Shown here one piece after another: positions 22,374 through 30,831 of a stretch of DNA of 45,951 nucleotides. The notes under the pieces are model-generated. The model searched no databases and was not told where the DNA came from. It saw nothing but the letters and a program-made list of their open reading frames with translations. Origin of the DNA: Actinomadura formosensis NBRC 14204 (GTDB lineage: Bacteria; Actinomycetota; Actinomycetes; Streptosporangiales; Streptosporangiaceae); the NCBI RefSeq assembly GCF_001552155.1, contig NZ_BCQQ01000045.1, positions 1-45,951 of the forward strand, written 5' to 3'. The position numbers and the translations under genes were made by a program. Every line of letters begins with the position of its first letter. Within the stretch, counting starts at the first letter, position 1.

Positions 22374-23198
22374 ATGCGGGAGCCACAGGAGCGGACCGGT
22401 CAGGCTCGCGATCCGGGTCGGCGGGCCCACCTCGCGAGCCGACCGGACCCCCGGAAATGGATTCAGTGTCCGCGCCCGAATCCGGACGCGAGCCTGCGCC
22501 TCGTCTGCCTGCCCTACTCCGGTGGCCGGGCGTCCGTCTTCAAGTGGCTGGCGGCGGAACTTCCCGGCGACGTCGAGTTGTGCGCCATCGAGTTCCCCGG
22601 CCACGGCCGTCGGCTCGGCGAGGCGCCGATGACCCGCCTGCGGCCGCTCGTCGAACAGCTCGCGGACGTCATCGCCGAGCGGATTCGTCCGCCGTTCGTG
22701 CTGCTCGGATACAGCGTCGGGGCGCTGATCGCCTTCGAGACCGCCCGCGAGTTCATCCGGCGGGGCGGACCCGGGCCGAACGCGCTGTTCGTCGCCGCGG
22801 CCAGAGCTCCGCACCTGCGGTCGACACGCCCCCCGCTGCACGAACTGTCCCGAGCCGAGCTGGTCGAAGGGCTCCATCGCCTGGCCGGCCGGCACAACGA
22901 ACTGCTCGACAACGAGGAACTCGTCGATGTGATGCTGCCCGTTCTCCGCGCGGATCTGGGCCTCGACGAGACCTACGCCCGCGAGCCGGGAAGCCCGCTC
23001 GACTGCCCGATCGCGGCCTTTGGCGGCAGCGAGGACTGGACCGTGTCGCGCCCCGGTCTGGAGGCGTGGCGCGAGCACACCACCGGCGATTTCTCGGCCA
23101 CCACTCTGCCGGGTGGCCACTTCTTCCTTGACTCGTCACAGGGCCTGTTCGCCGAGGCCCTGACCGCCGAGATCAAGCGCCTTGACGAGATGATCTGA
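22374..23198 (+). CDS. Type II thioesterase (alpha/beta hydrolase)
   Basis: The product is 274 residues, starting at the ATG at 22374, five bases after AGGA. An ATG at 22347 overlaps the NRPS and has no ribosome-binding site. The fold is that of editing thioesterases: LVCLPYSGGRASVF, EFPGHGRR, the nucleophile in GYSVG (Ser114; GxSxG), the acid in GGSEDWTV and the histidine in GGHFFL. The first 35 residues are basic and unlike the family. Such enzymes clear stalled or wrong acyl groups from carrier domains. Because the NRPS has no thioesterase of its own, this one could also take part in release, but a proofreading role is the default reading. It lies 7 bases after the NRPS stop in the same operon. 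Confidence 0.88.
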   Translation: MREPQERTGQARDPGRRAHLASRPDPRKWIQCPRPNPDASLRLVCLPYSGGRASVFKWLAAELPGDVELCAIEFPGHGRRLGEAPMTRLRPLVEQLADVIAERIRPPFVLLGYSVGALIAFETAREFIRRGGPGPNALFVAAARAPHLRSTRPPLHELSRAELVEGLHRLAGRHNELLDNEELVDVMLPVLRADLGLDETYAREPGSPLDCPIAAFGGSEDWTVSRPGLEAWREHTTGDFSATTLPGGHFFLDSSQGLFAEALTAEIKRLDEMI

Positions 23199-23214
23199 AA
23201 GGGGGCTTGCCAGC

Positions 23215-24354
23215 ATGGGGGCAGGGCTCGTGACGGCGCCGGACGACTGGCTGACCTCCCTGCGCAAGGGCTTGGAGGAGGACATCAGGCCGCTCGGCGA
23301 CCGCTACACCGACGACCGGCTGCCGCTCGACATGCTGCCGGAGATCGTGAAGACGCTGCGCGGGCATGGCTATCCGATGGAAGATCCGCCGGACGAGGTG
23401 ACCTTCGCCCTGGCGAGCGAGGAGCTGGCCAGGGTGTTCCCCTCGCTCGAAGGCTGCCTGATGATCTCGTACGCCTGCGCGCGCTACATCATGGCGGCGG
23501 GCCCGCCGGACCTGAGGGAACGGGCGGCACCGGGGCTGCTGCGCGGCGAGCGGATCGGCTGCCTGGCGTCCACCGAGCCGAATCACGGGTCGAACAACGC
23601 GGCGGTCGAGACCCGGGCGGTTCCGCGCGGCGACGAGTACGTCATCAACGGGCGGAAGCGCTGGATCTCGAATGGCGACATATCCGACTACGCGATTGTG
23701 CTGTGCCGGGTCGTCGCGGACAACGGGCAGGAGGAGATCAGGCCGGTCATCGTCGAGCGCGAACGGTCGCCCTACCAGACCAGGGACCTGCCCAAGCTCG
23801 GGCTCACGGCCTTCGTGACCTCCGAGATGATCTTCGAGGATTGCCGCGTCCCACGGGAGAACTGCATAGGTCCGGCAGGCGCACTCAAGAATTTGCGGCT
23901 TGTCTTCAGGACACTGCAATGGGCGCGCTGCCGGATGGCGGTCGTATCCCTCGGAATCGCCCGGGCGGCGCTGGAGGAATCGGTGGCCTATGCGAGGAAG
24001 CGCCGTCAGTTCGGCCGGCTGATCGGGGAATTCCAGCTCATCCAGGACAAGATCTGCAACATGGCCACCGAGATCGATGCCTCACGCCTCCTCATTCACC
24101 GCGCGCTGACCTCGATCGAGGAGAACCGGCGCTCTGACCGGGAGGCGTCCATGGCCAAGGCGTACGCGACCGAGATGGCGGTGCGGGTGACATCGGAGGC
24201 GATCCAGATCCATGGCGCCAACGGCCTGTCCCCGGACTACCCGCTCGAACGCCACTTCCGGGATGCCCGGGCGCTGACGATCGCAGAGGGGACGACCGAA
24301 ATACACAAACTGGTGGTGGCCCGGTCGATCTTGGGGCTCTCCGCATTCCAGTAA
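23215..24354 (+). CDS. Acyl-CoA (acyl-ACP) dehydrogenase, first of a pair
   Basis: The product is 379 residues, the usual length, with start ATG after GAAAGGGGG. It has the FAD and substrate motifs of the family: CLASTEPNHGSNN, KRWISNGD, RRQFGRLIGEFQLIQ and, at the end, IAEGTTEIHK, whose glutamate lies at the catalytic-base position. The N-terminus is somewhat degenerate compared with housekeeping enzymes. Pairs of such dehydrogenases next to a fatty acyl-AMP ligase and an ACP occur in lipopeptide clusters such as ramoplanin and friulimicin, where they place double bonds in the acyl chain. The same is likely here, on an ACP-bound starter. It lies 11 bases before the second dehydrogenase. Position of the double bond is unknown. 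Confidence 0.87.
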   Translation: MGAGLVTAPDDWLTSLRKGLEEDIRPLGDRYTDDRLPLDMLPEIVKTLRGHGYPMEDPPDEVTFALASEELARVFPSLEGCLMISYACARYIMAAGPPDLRERAAPGLLRGERIGCLASTEPNHGSNNAAVETRAVPRGDEYVINGRKRWISNGDISDYAIVLCRVVADNGQEEIRPVIVERERSPYQTRDLPKLGLTAFVTSEMIFEDCRVPRENCIGPAGALKNLRLVFRTLQWARCRMAVVSLGIARAALEESVAYARKRRQFGRLIGEFQLIQDKICNMATEIDASRLLIHRALTSIEENRRSDREASMAKAYATEMAVRVTSEAIQIHGANGLSPDYPLERHFRDARALTIAEGTTEIHKLVVARSILGLSAFQ

Positions 24355-24364
24355 GGGGTACGTC

Positions 24365-25567
24365 ATGGAAGCTTCGCCCGGCAGGGGCCGACCCGCCGAG
24401 TTCCTGGATGAAGAAGAATCACTGCGTGACACCGTCCGCAAGTGGGCAGAGGAGAAGCTCCGGCCGCGGGTGGAGCAGATGGACCGCGACGCCCGCATGC
24501 CGCGCGACCTGATAGACGAACTCTTCGCACTCGGCCTTATGGGCATCCAGATCCCGGAGCGCTACGACGGCGGCGGCGGTTCGATCTTCATGAGCGCGCT
24601 GACCATCGCCGAAATCGCGAGGGTCGATCCATCGGTGGCGGTCTGTGTCGACGTACAGAACGCGCTGGTCAATACGGCGCTCATCCGCTGGGGCAGTCCC
24701 GCGCAGCAGGAGCGGTACCTCCCGCGGCTGGCGCGTGACCTCGTCGGCGCTTATGCGCTGACCGAGCCCGAGTCCGGCAGCGATGCCTTCGCCCTGCGAT
24801 CACGGGCACGTCGCGACGGCAACGACTACGTGCTGGAAGGACGAAAGGTCTGGACCACCAACGCACGGGAGGCCGGCGTCTTCGTCGTGTTCGCCAATGC
24901 CGCGCCCGAGCACGGTGTGTTCGGCATCACGGCCTTCCTGGTGCCGCGGGACACACCCGGGCTGGTCGTCGGGCCCAACGAGGGGAAGCTCGGGATCCGG
25001 GCGAGTTCCACATGCGAACTCCAATTCGACGACGTGCGCGTCCCTCAGGACCACAGGCTGGGAGAGGAGGGAGAGGGCTACGACATCGCCATCGACACGC
25101 TCAACATCGGCCGCATCGGCATAGGCGCGCAGATGGTGGGTCTGGCCACCGGCGCCCTCGACGCGGCTGTCGCGTACGCCGGACAGCGCCGGCAGTTCGG
25201 TCAGCCCGTCGCCGCCTTCCAGGGCGTGCAGCTTCCCCTTGCGCAGGTGGCGACGGAGATCGAGGCGGCGCGCCTGCTGGTGTACGACGCGGCGCGCCTC
25301 GCCGACGGCGGCGGCCACGTTCCCGAGCTCCTGTCGCGGTGCGCGATGGCGAAGTACTTCGCTTCGCAGGTGGCCGGGCGGGCGGCGTCGCAGGCGGTCC
25401 AAACCTTCGGGGGCAACGGGTTCAGCAACGCCTATCCCGTTGAGAAGTTCTACCGGGACGCGGTGATCGGCCAGATCTACGAGGGAACATCGAACATCCT
25501 GCTGCGTACCATCGCCGGCCAGATTCTCGACACTCGCCGCCCCCGCACCGCGGGAGGAAGCCGATAG
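24365..25567 (+). CDS. Acyl-CoA (acyl-ACP) dehydrogenase, second of a pair
   Basis: The product is 400 residues and closer to the short/medium-chain consensus than its neighbour. Visible features are ALTEPESGSDAF, the KVWTTNA stretch, RRQFGQPVAAFQGVQ, QTFGGNGFSNAYPVEK and QIYEGTSNILL with the catalytic glutamate. The stop codon overlaps the next gene's GTG by one base (TAGTG), so the two are translationally coupled. Together with the first dehydrogenase it could introduce two double bonds, or the pair could act as a heteromer. Substrate is inferred from the adjacent ligase and carrier, not from the sequence itself. Confidence 0.88.
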   Translation: MEASPGRGRPAEFLDEEESLRDTVRKWAEEKLRPRVEQMDRDARMPRDLIDELFALGLMGIQIPERYDGGGGSIFMSALTIAEIARVDPSVAVCVDVQNALVNTALIRWGSPAQQERYLPRLARDLVGAYALTEPESGSDAFALRSRARRDGNDYVLEGRKVWTTNAREAGVFVVFANAAPEHGVFGITAFLVPRDTPGLVVGPNEGKLGIRASSTCELQFDDVRVPQDHRLGEEGEGYDIAIDTLNIGRIGIGAQMVGLATGALDAAVAYAGQRRQFGQPVAAFQGVQLPLAQVATEIEAARLLVYDAARLADGGGHVPELLSRCAMAKYFASQVAGRAASQAVQTFGGNGFSNAYPVEKFYRDAVIGQIYEGTSNILLRTIAGQILDTRRPRTAGGSR

Positions 25568-27315
25568 TGAGCGTCATCTCGGAAACCGCCTGGACCGGAC
25601 GGGCCGGCGGGGTTCCCGCGGCCGTCCGGCGGCGCGCCGAATCCGATCCCGAGCAGATCGCGATGACGTTCGTCGACTACTCCACCGAGCCGCAAGGACG
25701 AACCCGAGACCTGACCTACGGGGAACTGGACGTGCGGGTCCGCGCCGTCGGCGCCCGACTCCGGCGGATCACCCGTCCTGGCGCGCGGGCCGCGATCCTC
25801 TGCCCGACCGGCGTGGACTTCGTCGTCGGGTTCGTCGCCTGCCTCTACTCCGGGGTGATCGCGGTGCCGCTGTCCGCGCCGGCCTCGTACCGCCACAACG
25901 ACCGGATGGCGCTGGCGATGGACGACTGTGGCTGCGAGGTGGCGATCACGCCGCGGCCGGTTCGCGAAACGGTGGCCGAGATTCCCCTGTCCGCACCGGT
26001 ACGGATCATCTGCCCGGACGAGGCCGAACTTGACCCGGCGGCGCCGTGGGCTCCGGTACGTCCCCAGCCCGGGGCGACGGCCTATCTCCAGTACACGTCC
26101 GGTTCGACGAGGCGTCCCGCGGGCGTCCGGGTGACTCACCGGAACATGGCCGCGGCAGCGAGCCAGAGCGTCACCGGTCTGCGCCTCGACGAGCACTCCA
26201 CGATCGTGAGCTGGAGCCCGTTCTTTCACGACCTGGGTCTTGTCTTCGGGGTGATCCTGCCGCTGGCGATCGGGTTCCCGGTCGTTCACATGACACCCCT
26301 TGCGTTCGTGCGGGAGCCACGACGCTGGCTGCGGCTGCTGAGCGACCACGCGGCGACGCACATGCTGTGCCCTGACTTCGGGTTCGACATGTGCGTGGAT
26401 CGGATCCCCGTGGAGGAGCGTGCCGGGCTGGACCTGTCTCGGCTGTTCTACGCCGGCAACGGTGCCGAGCCGGTGCGGGCACGTTCGCTGGCCCGCTTCA
26501 CCGAAGCCTTCGCGCCGTGTGGTTTCCGGGCTTCCGCCCACACTCCCGTCTACGGCCTGGCGGAAGCGACGTTCATAGTGACCGCCGTCCGTGTGGACCG
26601 GGAGCCGCCTGTCTGCTCGTTCGACCGCGCCGAGTTGAACGCCGGCCGGGTCCGGCGGGTCGAGGACGGAGACCCGCGGGGGCTCACCCTGGTGGGCTGT
26701 GGGAGCCCCGTGGGCCAGGACGTCCGGATCGTGGACGCGGCGACCGGACGGCAGGCGGGACCGGAGGACGTCGGCGAGATCTGGGTGCGCGGCGAAAACG
26801 TCTGCGCCGGCTATTGGGCACAGGACGAGCACGCGGAAGAAGTCTTCGACGCGGTTCTCAACGGAGACGAAGGCTGGCTGCGCACAGGGGATCTCGGCTT
26901 CGTCCACGGTGATTCGCTGTTCATCGCGGGTCGGCGTAAGGACCTCATCATCATCGACGGCCGCAACCATTATCCGACCGATATCGAGTTGACCGTCGAA
27001 GAAGAGGTTCCGGCGGTGAGGTCTGGCAACGTCGTCGCGTTCTCGGTTGACACCGGCGAGAAAGAGCAGATCGTGATCGTCGCAGAGATACGGCGGGACG
27101 AGAACGCGGATCTCGGCAAGCTGCGAGCCAAGGTACGCCGAGCTGTCGCAGCGCACCACGACGTGTATGTCCACGAGGTCGTCTTCCTGCGCCACGGCAC
27201 CATGCCGAAGACGTCAAGCGGAAAACTGCAACGCCGTAACTGCCGCGACCGGTACCAGCGCGGCACATTGATCGTCCTCGGTGATGGTTCTGGTTCGTCG
27301 GAGGGCACCGGGTAA
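25567..27315 (+). CDS. Fatty acyl-AMP ligase (FAAL)
   Basis: The product is 582 residues, of normal FAAL length. The ATP-binding loop reads LQYTSGSTRRPAGV; the PAG in place of PKG is the form found in FAALs such as FadD32 rather than in acyl-CoA synthetases. Other motifs are SWSPFFHDLG, YGLAEATF, GEIWVRGENV, TGDLGF and the C-terminal SGKLQRRNCRDRY. FAALs activate a free carboxylic acid with ATP and pass the acyl group to an ACP without CoA. The coupled start and the ACP 24 bases downstream make that carrier the obvious acceptor. Chain length cannot be read from the sequence. It is the most probable entry point of the pathway. Confidence 0.9.
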   Translation: MSVISETAWTGRAGGVPAAVRRRAESDPEQIAMTFVDYSTEPQGRTRDLTYGELDVRVRAVGARLRRITRPGARAAILCPTGVDFVVGFVACLYSGVIAVPLSAPASYRHNDRMALAMDDCGCEVAITPRPVRETVAEIPLSAPVRIICPDEAELDPAAPWAPVRPQPGATAYLQYTSGSTRRPAGVRVTHRNMAAAASQSVTGLRLDEHSTIVSWSPFFHDLGLVFGVILPLAIGFPVVHMTPLAFVREPRRWLRLLSDHAATHMLCPDFGFDMCVDRIPVEERAGLDLSRLFYAGNGAEPVRARSLARFTEAFAPCGFRASAHTPVYGLAEATFIVTAVRVDREPPVCSFDRAELNAGRVRRVEDGDPRGLTLVGCGSPVGQDVRIVDAATGRQAGPEDVGEIWVRGENVCAGYWAQDEHAEEVFDAVLNGDEGWLRTGDLGFVHGDSLFIAGRRKDLIIIDGRNHYPTDIELTVEEEVPAVRSGNVVAFSVDTGEKEQIVIVAEIRRDENADLGKLRAKVRRAVAAHHDVYVHEVVFLRHGTMPKTSSGKLQRRNCRDRYQRGTLIVLGDGSGSSEGTG

Positions 27316-27339
27316 CGGGGGCACGGGAAGGGAGCCAAG

Positions 27340-27570
27340 GTGAACGAGGAGCTCAAGCGGATTCTGGTGGACGAGCTCAAGCTGGAGGAAGCGGCCTTGC
27401 GTCCCGATATCAGCTTGGAGAACGCGGGCTTCGACTCGCTCACGATAGTAGAGCTGTCCATGAGCCTGTTCGAGCGGTTCGGTCTGGCGATCAGCGAGGA
27501 GGATCTCCAGTCCGCTGCCAGCGTCGGCGAGATCGACCGGATGGTCGAGCAGCGGCGCAACAACGGCTGA
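27340..27570 (+). CDS. Acyl carrier protein (FAAL partner)
   Basis: The product is 76 residues, starting with GTG after GGGAAGGGAGCC. The attachment site is GFDSLTIVEL, with a normal DSL serine, and helix III is present (LQSAASVGEIDRM). It is the last gene of the operon that begins with the first ACP, and it ends at a hairpin terminator. Its place behind the ligase suggests it carries the acyl group while the two dehydrogenases act. Confidence 0.88.
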   Translation: MNEELKRILVDELKLEEAALRPDISLENAGFDSLTIVELSMSLFERFGLAISEEDLQSAASVGEIDRMVEQRRNNG

Positions 27571-27589
27571 GCTCATCGGCAGGCACGGG

Positions 27590-27621
27590 GATGGCCTCCC
27601 GTTCCGGGACGGGAGGCCATC
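27590..27621. terminator. Bidirectional hairpin terminator
   Basis: A perfect 13-bp stem, GATGGCCTCCCGT paired with ACGGGAGGCCATC, encloses the six-base loop TCCGGG. It lies between the convergent ACP and carbamoyltransferase genes. There is no U tract, as is common in actinomycetes. Confidence 0.75.
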
Positions 27622-27638
27622 GGCCGCCGTGGGTCAGG

Positions 27639-29627
27639 TCACTCGGGCCGCAGCAGGAAGAACCTGCCCTGCCAAAGCCGGTACAGTTCGCCCCTGATGT
27701 CCGCGTCGAGGCCGCCCACCGCCTCCGCGAGCGATGCCAGGGAGCGCACGCCGTCCGCGGCCTCCAGGACGGCGAAGGCGTCGGCGGATATCTCCGTTCT
27801 GGCGCCGAACGGAACGTCCATGAAGATTTCGTAGACCACATCCCGCTTCCGGGAGACCGTGTTCCTGACTCGCTTGACGAGCCGGGCCACCGGCCGGAAC
27901 TCGGGAATCAGGTCGTCGAACGCGGGTTCCCAGTCCTGCCGCCGGCCGACCAGGAAGTCCTCGACGGCCAGGAAGTCGATTCCGGTGGTCAGGAAGCAGG
28001 TCAGCGCGTCGCGCACGTCCTGCACGATCGGCTCGGCATTGTTGTTGAACGAGGTGTTGAGCAGCACCGGCGTCCCGGTCAGCTCACCGAACATGCGGAC
28101 CAGGCGGTGGAACCGGGGGCTGGCGTCCGGGTCGACGATCTGCAGCCGCGCGCTGCCGTCGATGTGGGTGACCGCACCGAGTTCCGCCCGCCGGCTCTCG
28201 CGCACGTCCACCACGAAGGACATGAATTCGTAGTTGGCTTTCGTCTGTGCCGGTAGGTCGAAGTATTCCGCCGCCGCCTCTTGGGTCACCACTGGGGCGA
28301 AGGGGCGATAGGCCTCGCGCTTCTTCACCATGGAGTTGATTCGCTGCTTGTTCTCGGCCGGCCGCGGGTCGGCGAGAATGCTGCGGTTGCCGAGCGCCCG
28401 GGGCCCGTACTCGGAGCGTCCCTGTGCCCAGCCCAGTACGGATCCGCCGGCGAGCAGCCGCGCGCTCTCCGCGACGATGTCCGTGGGCTGTGAGTACTCG
28501 ATGAGCCCGCCCCAGGCCGCCAGCTGCTTCTCGATCTCGTTCGCGGTACCGAGCCCGGGACCCACACTGGCGGACCGCAGGCGCGGCTGCGACCGGGACG
28601 GCCCGAGCAGCTGGGCGGCCCCGAGCGCGGCGCCCTCGGCCGCGCCGGCGTCATGCGATACGGGATGGACGAAGATCTCCTCGAACCTTCCCGACCGGAG
28701 CAGCAGGCCGTTGAGGCTGCTGTTGTGCGCGACCCCGCCCACGAAGCACAGGCGGGCCAGCCCGGTGTGTTCCGCCCAGTGGCACATCACGTGCATCGCG
28801 AGTTCCTCCAGGGCGTGCTGGAGGCCGGCGGCGAAATCACGGTGCTGCCGGGTGAACTCCTGGCCTTCTCGGCGCGGCAGGAAGCCGTTCAGCAGGAAGA
28901 CGTTGGGGTCCGTGTGCAGGTCGAAATCGCCGCTGTCCCGCAGTGTGTACATCGAGCTGAAGAGGTCGCGGTAGGTGGCGGGGTCGCCGTACGGCGCCAG
29001 GCCCATGACCTTGTACTCGTCACCGAGCCGGTAACCGAGCAGCTTGATGTGGTTTTCGTAGAATCTTCCGAGCGACTGCTCAAGGTTGTAGGTCGCGAGC
29101 CTTTCGAGCCGCTCGTTCTGCCCTCGGAATATCGTGGTCGAATGTAGTTCTCCGCGAAAGTCCATGACCACGACCAGTGCCTCTTTCATGCCCGACCTGA
29201 TGAAGGAGGACATGGCGTGGCAGACGTGATGCTCGCTGTACAGAAGCCGGTCGGACGGCACTTCGATGCCGAGCTCGCCCGACAGGTGGCCGGTGATGAG
29301 CTCGCGAGAGCTGCGCAGCGGAAGCCGCGGGTTCTCGGCGTACACATTGCCGAGTGCGATGTCCAGGAAGTCTTCCCGTACGTAGTGCCCCACGGCATCG
29401 AGCTGGGACGGCTTGACCCCGGCGGTGGCAAGGCACGCGCGAATCGCATTTATCGGGAATTTGGTCGTCTTCTTGACCCGGTTGAGCCGTTCCTCCTCGA
29501 CGGCGGCCACCAGCTCGCCGTCCCTGATCAGGCATGCCGCGGCGTCATGGGCGTATCCGTAGCCCAGGTTGGGGGCCAGCTCGATGTCTGGGGGAGAAAA
29601 GTGCCCGGCCAGGCCCAGTACGAGCAT
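27639..29627 (-). CDS. O-carbamoyltransferase (NodU/CmcH/TobZ family)
   Basis: The product is 662 residues, in the family's normal range, starting after AGGAGCTCCAC. The N-terminal Kae1-like half (about 1-350) has LGLAGHFSPP, GYAHDAAACLIRDGELV and SEHHVCHAMSSF with the metal and carbamoyl-handling histidines, and FVGGVAHNSSLN. The C-terminal half has QGRSEYGPRALGNRSILADPR and LLNTSFNNNAEP. The last 100 residues run beyond the usual fold. The family makes carbamoyl-adenylate from carbamoyl phosphate and ATP and carbamoylates a hydroxyl. The gene has its own copy of the cluster element (copy C) and so very likely acts in the pathway, which predicts a carbamate on the product. Confidence 0.92.
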   Translation of the reverse strand: MLVLGLAGHFSPPDIELAPNLGYGYAHDAAACLIRDGELVAAVEEERLNRVKKTTKFPINAIRACLATAGVKPSQLDAVGHYVREDFLDIALGNVYAENPRLPLRSSRELITGHLSGELGIEVPSDRLLYSEHHVCHAMSSFIRSGMKEALVVVMDFRGELHSTTIFRGQNERLERLATYNLEQSLGRFYENHIKLLGYRLGDEYKVMGLAPYGDPATYRDLFSSMYTLRDSGDFDLHTDPNVFLLNGFLPRREGQEFTRQHRDFAAGLQHALEELAMHVMCHWAEHTGLARLCFVGGVAHNSSLNGLLLRSGRFEEIFVHPVSHDAGAAEGAALGAAQLLGPSRSQPRLRSASVGPGLGTANEIEKQLAAWGGLIEYSQPTDIVAESARLLAGGSVLGWAQGRSEYGPRALGNRSILADPRPAENKQRINSMVKKREAYRPFAPVVTQEAAAEYFDLPAQTKANYEFMSFVVDVRESRRAELGAVTHIDGSARLQIVDPDASPRFHRLVRMFGELTGTPVLLNTSFNNNAEPIVQDVRDALTCFLTTGIDFLAVEDFLVGRRQDWEPAFDDLIPEFRPVARLVKRVRNTVSRKRDVVYEIFMDVPFGARTEISADAFAVLEAADGVRSLASLAEAVGGLDADIRGELYRLWQGRFFLLRPE

Positions 29628-29680
29628 GTGGAGCTCCTATTTTTCCTTGAGGGTGTCCATCGTCGAGGGGGCGTGGGACG

Positions 29681-29788
29681 GTAGTCGCGATATTGAACCC
29701 ACGAATAACGTTCCGAGACCACACCGGTGCGGACAAGCCTCAAGGGTGCGGACGATGTACCGCACGAAAGTGCGGACAATGACGCGCC
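29681..29788 (-). promoter_or_regulatory. Cluster promoter element, copy C (best-formed)
   Basis: Reading the minus strand, GTCCGCAC occurs three times exactly, ending at 29777, 29753 and 29734, giving 0/24/43. The first is half of the perfect inverted repeat CCGCAC-TTTC-GTGCGG. About 100 bp align with copy A, including GGTGTGGTCTCGGAACG and GGAAC-N17-TATCG. The core is 138 bases before the carbamoyltransferase start. Confidence 0.8.
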
Positions 29789-29905
29789 GGCGTTAACTCC
29801 GGCTGGTGGATGGTGGGGCTGTTCGCCGTTGCGGTGCCGCCCGGCTTCCACCGCCTTCCGCCTTGTTGCCGCGGGGATCCCCCTGCGGGCGGAGACGTGC
29901 TTTTG

Positions 29906-30559
29906 TCAGAATCCCCGAGCCGGCGCCCGGTCGTCGCGGAGCATTTGGGTGACAAAGTGGACGCGACTCGGTGAGTTCACCTTGTTGAGCACGGCCGAGA
30001 CGTGTCGCTTGGCGCTGTGCACGGAGATCCCCAGCTTGCTGGCGATCTGCTGATTACTGAGTCCCTCCAGGAGCAGGGAAATGACATCGCGCTCACGGGG
30101 GCTGAAATAAGGCTGGTGCGGCGATGGGGAAAACTCGCTTGACCGGGCGCGGTCGAGGAGGTAGCTCGCGATCGGCACGGGTATGGGCAGCTCCCCGCGC
30201 ATCAGGGCCTGCAGCGTGACGTCCAGCGTCGCCTCCGTGATGTCGTGCACCATGAGGTAGCCGTCAGCGTGCGTCCTCGCGGCCATGGCGAGGTGCTCGG
30301 GATCGGCTCTGGTGACCAATTCCAGTATGCGGCTCGCAGGAAATGCGGTCCGGACATGGCTGGAGATATCGTCGGGAGCGCAACAGCTGACGATGATGAC
30401 GTCGGGGTTCCATTCGCCGCCGCGCGCCTTACTTGTCATGAGTAGCAGTTCTTCCATGCTGCGATGGCATTCGAGCCTGCCGATCCGGTCGAGTTGTCGC
30501 AGCATGGCCTCCAGTCCGCGGCGAAGGACTTCCAGCGACTCGAGTACGACGACATCCAT
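29906..30559 (-). CDS. LuxR-family (NarL/FixJ-type) regulator, atypical receiver; paralogue of 39299-39922
   Basis: The product is 217 residues. The ATG ending at 30559 follows AGGAGAGCCGCGGGG. The N-terminal 130 residues have receiver-domain length, but the acidic pair is replaced (VVVLESLEVL) and the phospho-acceptor position reads VIIVSCCAP, without aspartate. The C-terminal 65 residues are a clear LuxR HTH (FSPRERDVISLLLEGLSNQQIASKLGISVHSAKRHVSAVLNK, in parts). It is thus probably not controlled by a kinase, and none is encoded nearby. Such atypical regulators in antibiotic clusters may respond to ligands. It is divergent from the P450 gene, with copy D of the promoter element between them. 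It is the best candidate, with its paralogue, to bind the six elements. Confidence 0.88.
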   Translation of the reverse strand: MDVVVLESLEVLRRGLEAMLRQLDRIGRLECHRSMEELLLMTSKARGGEWNPDVIIVSCCAPDDISSHVRTAFPASRILELVTRADPEHLAMAARTHADGYLMVHDITEATLDVTLQALMRGELPIPVPIASYLLDRARSSEFSPSPHQPYFSPRERDVISLLLEGLSNQQIASKLGISVHSAKRHVSAVLNKVNSPSRVHFVTQMLRDDRAPARGF

Positions 30560-30723
30560 CCCCGCGGCTCTCCTGACATCCGTAACCCACAGGACGTAAC
30601 CAGGTTAGTCGCGATGGAACTGGAACGAAAGGGGCATTTGCGCCGCTCTGGCGCGGCGCTGTGAAGCGGGTGGCTCAGGTGGTGGAAGTGTGACTTTGGG
30701 TTGAGGGTGACCGAACTTTGGTG

Positions 30724-30784
30724 CGCTCCATTGTCCGCACTTTCGAGCGGTGAACCGTTCACACTTTTGAGGTTGAACGGCGCG
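30724..30784 (+). promoter_or_regulatory. Cluster promoter element, copy D (divergent)
   Basis: The core CCGCAC-TTTC-GAGCGG is intact, with GTCCGCAC at 30733 and GTTCACAC at 30757 (+24). The third half-site at +43 is degenerate. It lies in the intergenic region shared by the P450 (plus) and the LuxR gene (minus), oriented toward the P450. Confidence 0.65.
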
Positions 30785-30831
30785 CCAATGCATATATTGA
30801 CATCATCTTCGGGGTGTCCGACGCTATTGTC

